Under the pieces are notes generated by a model. It did no database searches, was not told where the DNA came from, and saw nothing but the letters and a program-made list of their open reading frames with translations. The position numbers and the translations under genes are program-made. From assembly GCA_037953625.1 (NCBI GenBank), contig CM075649.1, positions 123,253,290-123,317,289 of the forward strand: 64,000 nucleotides of DNA, given 5' to 3'. This document shows, in pieces, positions 58,244 to 64,000 of the stretch; positions within the stretch are counted from its first letter, which is position 1, and each line of letters begins with the position of its first letter. This stretch comes from Crotalaria pallida (Eukaryota; Streptophyta; Magnoliopsida; Fabales; Fabaceae).

Positions 58244-61200
58244 TCATTCTTCCTCCTCATTAGGAATGATGATCTTAACAACTTTGCCACATTCATTAAC
58301 TTTCACAATCTCCTCTTTTGTTTCTTCAAATGAACCTGATTCTTAAACAAATTAAAACACAAAATTAGGAACAACTAGACTATAATAAAGCTAAGGAAAA
58401 AGATGTTTTGATAAAAGTTAACAAAAAATAATAAATACCATTTGGTAAAAATCCATGTAACCAACTACGAGCACAAATGAGAGCTTCCAAGTTTTTTGAT
58501 AGTAAGGAGCTTCTATACATACTCAAGATTCGACCTCCAATGCTAAAAGCCGACTCAGATGCCACAGTGGTGATTGGGATACTCAATATATCACTAGTAT
58601 CTAAGACTGCGATCCCTCCACCATGCCAAAACATCCAAATCCTTTTGACCAACAATTTTTGGCTCTTCCAAATAAAGGTCAAGTTCAGATTTTTGCAACA
58701 ACAATGTTTCTTTGTTCTCTTCTTGTTCAAAGTCCTATTACACAAATACAAATAAATAAATAACATTAATATATCAAAACAGTACAGCATATAAAAAAAC
58801 TAAACAATTGATAGACCTCATTAAAAAGAAAAAACTTACATCATAGTCCGATGACAAATTTGTTTTTGAACTCTCTCCATAAGTGGGAGTTAAAGCACTT
58901 GCATCCACCAAAGAAGAAGGTGATGCACTTTTTTGGACATATTGACTAAAGAGTTCATACAAAGCATTTTCCACAACTTGCACTTTCTTCTTGGCAGTGA
59001 GGTCATCATAAAGTTTACCAAAAGCATATTTCAGAAAATTAAACTTCATCCTTGGGTCAAGAACACAACCAAGAGCAAGAATTGTGCTATAGTCATTCCA
59101 ATATTTATCAAACTTATGCAACATCTTTAAGGCCATATCTCTAACCACTTCATCTTCACTCTCAATATTCTTCTTCAACAGAACCTCTACCTTCCATATT
59201 TGCATGAATATAGATTGGAAGTGGGATATTTGGAGCCAGATATCATTTCTGTAATTTCATGAAAAGGCTCCAAAAACTCACACATTTTAATTCCCCTCTC
59301 CCAATCTTCATTTGATGGACAATGCTTATAATTAACATCACTCATACTTAAGCTCACAAACGCGAGCTTATATGGAAGAGCACTCTTAAGCATCAAATAT
59401 GTATAGTTCCATCTAGTGGGCACATCTAAACACAACCCAACACTATTATCAATGTTACCAACCCGTGCAACACATTGAGCAAATTGTTTCCTTCTTGATT
59501 CTGAAATATTCACATATTTCACACTATCCCTAATTTTGTGCAATGCATCACTTGCCACTTTTAAGCCCTCTTGAACGATAAGGTTTAAGATGTGTGCACA
59601 ACATCTAATGTGAAAAAACTTTCCATCACACAGCAAACTATTTGTAAAGCATAGTTGGCTTTTCAAAAACTTTTGCAAGTTAAAATTGGAGGAGGCGTTA
59701 TCTAAAGTAATTGAAAAAACATTTTTCTCTAATCCCCATTCTTTCAAAAGTTCAAGTACTTTTCTTTACATCTCATGACCACCATGTGGGGGCTCCAAAT
59801 GACAAAAACTCAACAACTTGCTATTTAGCTTCCAATTGTGATCTATGTAATGAACAGTTAAAGTCATGTAACCACGAGTGGTGCAGGCAGTCCAACAATC
59901 GGAAGTAAAGCAAACTCTACCACTATGTTCAGCCAACTGTTTTTTTAATTTCTCTTTTTCATGCAAGTAAACTTGCATTACATCTGCTGAAATTGTATTT
60001 CTAGAAATAGTAGAAGCCTCACCAAAAGAAAGATATTGACACAATGATCTAAAACCACTCCACTCAACACATTTAAATGGAAGATCATGAGATATAATCA
60101 TTTGAGCTATCAAGTTACGAACCATCAGGGGATCAAGCTTTCTAGATATCAATTTAGCATTATGATCAAGCATCATTGTCCCCACATCATAAGATTTAGG
60201 AAGCAATTGACACTTCTTAATATGATGTCTTAGGTGAGATGTGCCTCCCGTGCTTACACATTTATATTCTGTCCCACAAGTCAAGCATTTACACTTTTTC
60301 TCTCCATCTTTTTTCACAGGTAGTTTCTCAAAAAATTTCCAAACAACTGAAGTTAGCGATCTCACCTGTTCCTTTTCCGGTTTAGTTTTCATATTTCCCT
60401 TTGCTTTCGCCTTATTCTTTGCTGGTATAAGATCCTCATCATTTCCAAGAGGTGTTTGTGGCACATCTTGCTCCAGAATCATACAATCGTCTTCATCACT
60501 AACTTCAGAATCATCCTTTGAAAGATGCTGCAATATTATTAAAAAGAAAAGAATCAAGAATCCAAATTGAAACAAACAATAGTAGAGAAATAGAACAATA
60601 GAAACCAGCGGTGATAAAAACAATAGTAGACAAACAATAGTAGAAAGTAGAACTTTCCAAGTAGAAACCAGTGGCTAGTAATTTTAAATTCATATAAGGA
60701 ACCAACAAGATCTAATATACCTAACGATAGTTGAACTTTCCAAGTGTAATATCAAAAATTTGATGAATATTATGAGTATAAAAAAATTTAATTTATAAAA
60801 GCAAAACTTATTTTGATAATTCGTACGGTTTGAAAGGGATTGATTTTTTATTATAAGTGAGAAGTTCAACAAGGGAAATATATTATATCATTAACTAATG
60901 ATTTGTTAATAATTTAATGCAATTTGCCGATGTTCTAGTGAGTAACAGGGATGGCATGTATTCACTACAGAAGCAACAGTCACAAGAAGCGCCAGAAAAT
61001 ATGCAGAATGAGATGCTTATACACTGGTGACTGATAAAAACAATAGAAACCAGAGGCGGTGACTATGATAAAAACAACCTACTATCAACAATCAATAATA
61101 ATATTGACAAAAAAAACAACTGAAAAAAGTAAGTATCTTACCACTCGTGACTGTGCTCGTGACGGTGAAGGTGAGCCGCCGTGGGATGAGGACGAGAAGG

Positions 61201-61327
61201 GAGGGCGATCGCGTTTCCGTAAGGGTGAGGGCGTGAAATGAAGGCGTTTCCCGGAGGGTGAGGTGCCATGGGGTTTGGTTGTGAGGTGATGTCGCTTTGG
61301 AGAGGGTGAGGCACTGGTAACATCCAT
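58244..61327 (-). pseudogene. hAT transposase gene, four exons, disabled
   Basis: This is a cut-and-paste transposase, nuclear. Exon 1 is probably 61327-61142 (Met start, 62 codons, donor GTAAG). Exon 2 is 60527-58840, exon 3 is 58734-58439 and exon 4 is 58335-58244, ending in a Glu-rich tail. Splice sites are GT/AG and phases agree. Exon 2 starts acidic, then holds a BED-type zinc finger (VWKFFEKL, CKCLTCG, HLRHHIKKC), then TSDCWTACTTRGYM and SITLDNASSN of the catalytic region, and YPTSNLY. Exon 3 holds the hATC dimerisation part (ITTVASESAFSIGGRIL, then SSLLSKNLEAL). Damage: an in-frame TAA at about 59767, a one-base loss near 59210, and a small deletion with frameshift near 58600 just before the hATC block. 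Exon 1 is the least certain part. Confidence 0.85.
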
Positions 61328-61559
61328 GGCCGAAGATGATCGACCGAAGGAAGATGAGGGTTAGGAAGTGAGAAACTCTCTCTTAGCCTCTTAGGGTTAG
61401 TGACTTAGTGTGAATTCAATTTAGGGCCGGCTGCAGTGAGATTCAATCCCACACTTGACACTTCTCTAATTCCCTTCCGTCTTTTTTTTTATTATTGGGT
61501 TGGGCCTCTTTAAATCTCAATCATTTGTTAAAAAAGAAAAAAATTGCAAACATTTTAAA

Positions 61560-61741
61560 ATTTTCGGGCCAGCGGGCCAGCCCATCTCATTTCGGGCTGG
61601 CCCATGTCGGGCTGCGTAATTATCGGGCCGGGTCTGGTCGGGCCGAAAAAAGGTCGGGCTGGGATTTTGCGAAGCCCAGCCCATTTATTTTCGGGCTAAA
61701 TGGGCTGGCTCATCGGGCCTAGCCCATTATTGACAGCTCTA
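61560..61741. repeat. Right end of hAT with GGGCC-rich subterminal repeats
   Basis: Many CGGGCC, GGGCTGG and AGCCCA motifs end in TGACAGCTCTA, the inverted equivalent of the left TIR. Confidence 0.75.
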
Positions 61742-61749
61742 ATTTTGAG

Positions 61750-62403
61750 CTTGTATGTGGTACATTTGTGTTGCTAAGCTAAAAGGAAGCTTAGTACAAA
61801 AATTAGAGTGTATAATTTCAGCCAATTTTTTGAGTTTGGGGTTAAAGAACTTTTGAGTTCTTCCTCCCTCATAAATAGATAAAAGTTTAGGGGACATTAA
61901 GATAGAATCGGGAGGATTTTGGCTGTGTAAGACCTTACTACTACAAAACCTAAAAGATACGGGAATTTTTGAAAATTTTTGCAAGAGGTTATTTGAAAAT
62001 CTGACAAATTACTCAAAGCATTTAAAAACACTTGCAACCTGTCACAACCAAGCATACATAAGCATAAGAGAAAGTAGGCATATTCATTCTCATAGCAACA
62101 TAAAGAGGAAAAGCACGAATAAGCACAAACATGTCTCGGGTCCAACATCAACATCACATGTCTTTTCTCAAACCATAATCAATTAAAGCAAGTTTTTAGG
62201 CTCTCATCCAACACAGCAAGATAAACGAGAAACAAGTCTCAAAGTTAGCAACATAGACATAAACATAAAATACTCATAAACATAAATATGAGAATCCTAG
62301 AGCTTGGTTGCATGATAGGGTAGCACTAGCGCTCCACACTCATAGGGCTAAGTTCCATTAGAGGGAACTTGCCCTTCCTCATGTCATCCTACCGATGACA
62401 TTC
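61750..62403. other. Unassigned DNA between hAT and Tat element
   Basis: No gene is recognised. The small minus frames at 61739-61984 and 61897-62157 look like no known family. ATAAACATAAA-type repeats occur at about 62255-62295, and the segment may be part of another old retroelement. Confidence 0.4.
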
Positions 62404-63350
62404 TGTTGGTACCCCAATATCTGGTGGCCCAAATTGCAAGGCCCAATTTGTATAAAAGCCCAAAATCATCAAACAAAAATAAAACAATAAAGGACACTGA
62501 GAAAGGCGTGCAAGCACAAAGAACTTCCCAGAGCGCCACATGTCCAGAGCGTCAGTTGTCCAAGGCGTCACGTTTTGATATTGTGTCCAAGAGAAGAGCA
62601 AGACGTCCTGGTAACAATGAGCACAACACATCTTCTCAAAGCGCCCTGGGTATCATAGAAACTCACCAGGAAAGCCATGGTAGATGAGAGCGTACAGGAA
62701 ATGAGGCTTGTGGAAGGCGCACACGTGAAGACAAGGCAATCCGGTTCCCCAGGACTACAAGGAACGTGCATGAGAAGCCAGAGCATTTTTGGCTTACCTC
62801 ATGCAGCCCTTTCCCAGAGGAAAGATTAATAAGGCAAGTCTTGTATGCCTCCCACTGCTAGCCATTAATAACAAAGCTCAAAAGAGGAAAGAAGACAAAA
62901 TGGACTCTGCAAAGAGAGAAAGGAGCAGCTACATAGAAGGAAAAGAGGCATGATCCAATGAAAAAAGAGGGGGAAAGGCAAGGACCAATGGACAAGGAGG
63001 ACACTATAAAAGAGGCCCTCTTCCAACGTATGCAACAACACAACGAGAACAAGGAGAACAACACCAAGAAACACAACAACCACAATACTGAATGCACAGA
63101 GAGTATGAGAGAGAGAAAAGGAATGGAAGCTTCCTCTGAAACTTAAGCTTAGAAACATAGAGGAGAGTGTAAAAGCCAGAGCGCACACCCCCCTCCCTTT
63201 GTAAAAACACCACAAGTGTGGAATCCATTCCCTTGTAATCAACCTCTCTGTACTCATTTCCAGCAATAAAAGCCTAAAAGCTTCATTAAGTTTACGAACC
63301 CTTTTATCTTTGCTTGATTATTTGCTTATCACCAAAAGCGATCAGAAACA
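62404..63350 (+). repeat. 5' LTR of Tat-type element
   Basis: It is 947 bp, TGTTGGTACCCC...GCGATCAGAAACA. TATAAAAG at 63005-63012 is a clear TATA box, and AATAAA at 63265-63270 is a candidate poly(A) signal. Upstream of the TATA are repeated GCG boxes with CACATGTCC/CAGTTGTCC text (about 62528-62575). The frames 62865-63266 on the minus strand are shadows. Confidence 0.8.
63005..63012 (+). promoter_or_regulatory. TATA box of Tat-type LTR
   Basis: TATAAAAG within ACACTATAAAAGAGGCC lies about 340 bases before the LTR end and 260 bases before AATAAA, as expected for U3/R. Confidence 0.7.
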
Positions 63351-63352
63351 AT

Positions 63353-63371
63353 TGGAGACTCCACTGAGGAA
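63353..63371 (+). other. Primer-binding site, tRNA-Arg type
   Basis: TGGAGACTCCACTGAGGAA lies two bases after the LTR. It resembles the complement of a plant tRNA-Arg 3' end (TGGCGACTCCGCTGGGGA) with four mismatches. Confidence 0.6.
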
Positions 63372-63374
63372 GCT

Positions 63375-63983
63375 ATGGCTTCCAACCTTGAAGGAAATGG
63401 GATTCACGTTGTGCAGCAGATACCTGTGGGAGATGCTGCTCCAAAGGCGACACCTGCAGTTGCCATTCAGAACCCAACACCTAGTCTTACGAGCCGTGGA
63501 ACAGGACCAGGTTCCAGAAGGTTGAGCTTTAGCCCAGCCAACCAGGGAAGCGACAATACTCGCTCTCCCTCAGACACCCCTGAAGATGACCGAGAGCCTC
63601 ACGATGAAGAGCCCAGCAGTGATAGAGAGAGGCTGAGTCACATCAAAATCCCGCATGTGGAAGGCGACCCAAACACTCAAGTTGTGATAACAGCTGCGAT
63701 ACTCAACTCCCTGGTGGCCAATCAAAGCGCACTATCTGAAATGGTGGCGGAATACAAAGCCCAGTCCGCCAAAGCGAAAGAAGAAAACGAGGCCCTAAGC
63801 GCAAAGTTGAAGGAAGAAGAGGAGGCGCGCAGAGAGGCGGAACTGGCAAAATCAAGGACAAGATCAGAGGATGAGTTTCAGCATGAGACAAGTGGAAGGC
63901 GAGAGAGCACAGAGGATGCTCTGGTCACGCAAGCAGAGTTAAAGCGCATCCTCCAGCGCACAAAGAGGGACAAAGTATGGTAA
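63375..63983 (+). CDS. Tat-element leading ORF, gag-like N-terminal region, 202 aa
   Basis: This is the first open frame after the primer site, starting MASNLEGNG. The N-terminus is Pro/Ser/Thr-rich and low in structure, with an acidic DTPEDDREPHDEEPSSDRE patch. From about residue 120 to 170 there is a Lys/Glu/Ala-rich coiled coil (KAKEENEALSAKLKEEEEAR). It ends at a TAA after KRDKVW. No capsid motif or zinc knuckle is reached. In Tat/Ogre elements the region here is either a leader ORF or the start of gag, and I cannot tell which. The stop may be real or a late mutation. Confidence 0.55.
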   Translation: MASNLEGNGIHVVQQIPVGDAAPKATPAVAIQNPTPSLTSRGTGPGSRRLSFSPANQGSDNTRSPSDTPEDDREPHDEEPSSDRERLSHIKIPHVEGDPNTQVVITAAILNSLVANQSALSEMVAEYKAQSAKAKEENEALSAKLKEEEEARREAELAKSRTRSEDEFQHETSGRRESTEDALVTQAELKRILQRTKRDKVW

Positions 63984-64000
63984 TAAATTTAAACCCTCCC

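Larger units (their letters stand above)
57725..61741 (-). mobile_element. hAT transposon, 4.0 kb
   Basis: The element is flanked by the exact 8-bp duplication ATTTTGAG (57717-57724, 61742-61749), the hallmark of hAT insertion. The ends are TAGTGCTATCAA on the left and, read inward from the right, TAGAGCTGTCAA. Both subterminal regions (about 57740-57880 and 61560-61735) are packed with GGGCTGG, GGGCCGGGC and AGCCC motifs, likely transposase binding sites. The inside carries a four-exon transposase on the minus strand with disabling changes. Motif content suggests the Ac/Tam3-like branch, but I would not press the subgroup. Confidence 0.9.
62404..64000 (+). mobile_element. Tat/Ogre-type gypsy element, 5' part, cut by window edge
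   Basis: One LTR is followed directly by a tRNA-Arg-like primer site and an ORF on the plus strand. That primer type is characteristic of the Tat lineage. The 3' part lies beyond 64000, so completeness, the second LTR and the target duplication cannot be judged. Confidence 0.75.

Noticed and set aside
61085..61327. Frame at 61085-61327 as an independent gene
   Set aside because: It fits better as exon 1 of the hAT transposase, with a GTAAG donor after codon 62 and a phase that matches exon 2.

Overview
The window looks like intergenic or heterochromatic DNA of a dicot-type plant. It is AT-rich, has no intact host gene I can recognise, and is mostly transposable elements inserted into one another. 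I can justify a plant but not a species. The evidence is Ty3/gypsy gag-pol with the plant chromovirus motif set, primer-binding sites matching tRNA-Met, tRNA-Asp and tRNA-Arg, LTRs with TGTAAC...GTTACA ends, a BED-finger hAT transposase with consistent intron phases, and a Mutator-like element.

Left part (1-28490). A non-autonomous Mutator-like element (440-3663, 44-bp TIRs, 9-bp target duplication) lies in unassigned DNA. Then comes a nest. A degenerate Ty1/copia relic (LTRs 4280-4806 and 25855-26420, pol debris 5941-6776) is split by gypsy element G (7092-25701, minus strand, duplication GCACA), which keeps only a broken gag. G is split by element T (10840-21001, duplication GCGAC). T has three LTRs and two internal regions, a tRNA-Asp primer site, and in each internal region an intact 305-codon ORF of unknown function. 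T's third LTR carries a fold-back MITE (20531-20807).

Middle (28491-57220). A truncated LTR related to G (called O) is cut into three pieces. Solo LTR D (29444-32159, duplication CATTC) interrupts it, and so does a second solo LTR, A (32271-35013). Element B (35014-55752, duplication TTACA) sits exactly at the right end of A. B has very long LTRs (about 5.4 kb) and a 1.27-kb internal region with no coding capacity. Element C, an 8.45-kb Tekay/Del-like chromovirus (43065-51515, duplication ATCAC), lies inside B's right LTR. C still shows gag, protease, RT, RNase H and integrase, but is broken by two stops, a frameshift and an in-frame deletion that removes the start of its chromodomain. The insertion order read from the nesting is O, then A and D, then B, then C.

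Right part (57221-64000). A 4.0-kb hAT transposon (57725-61741, 8-bp duplication ATTTTGAG) carries a decayed four-exon transposase on the minus strand. After about 650 bp of unassigned DNA, a Tat/Ogre-type element starts (LTR 62404-63350, tRNA-Arg-like primer site, ORF from 63375) and runs off the window.

The most interesting signals are structural and lie inside the LTRs. They are: long series of short hairpins whose arms differ but stay paired; a different palindromic box upstream of the putative TATA region in each of several LTR families; an inverted repeat with arms CCGTTGGAT/ATCCAACGG shared by three families; a paired hairpin near the sense 3' part of four LTR families; and hairpins beside the primer-binding sites. 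All boundaries and comparisons were made by eye, with no alignment or database search.
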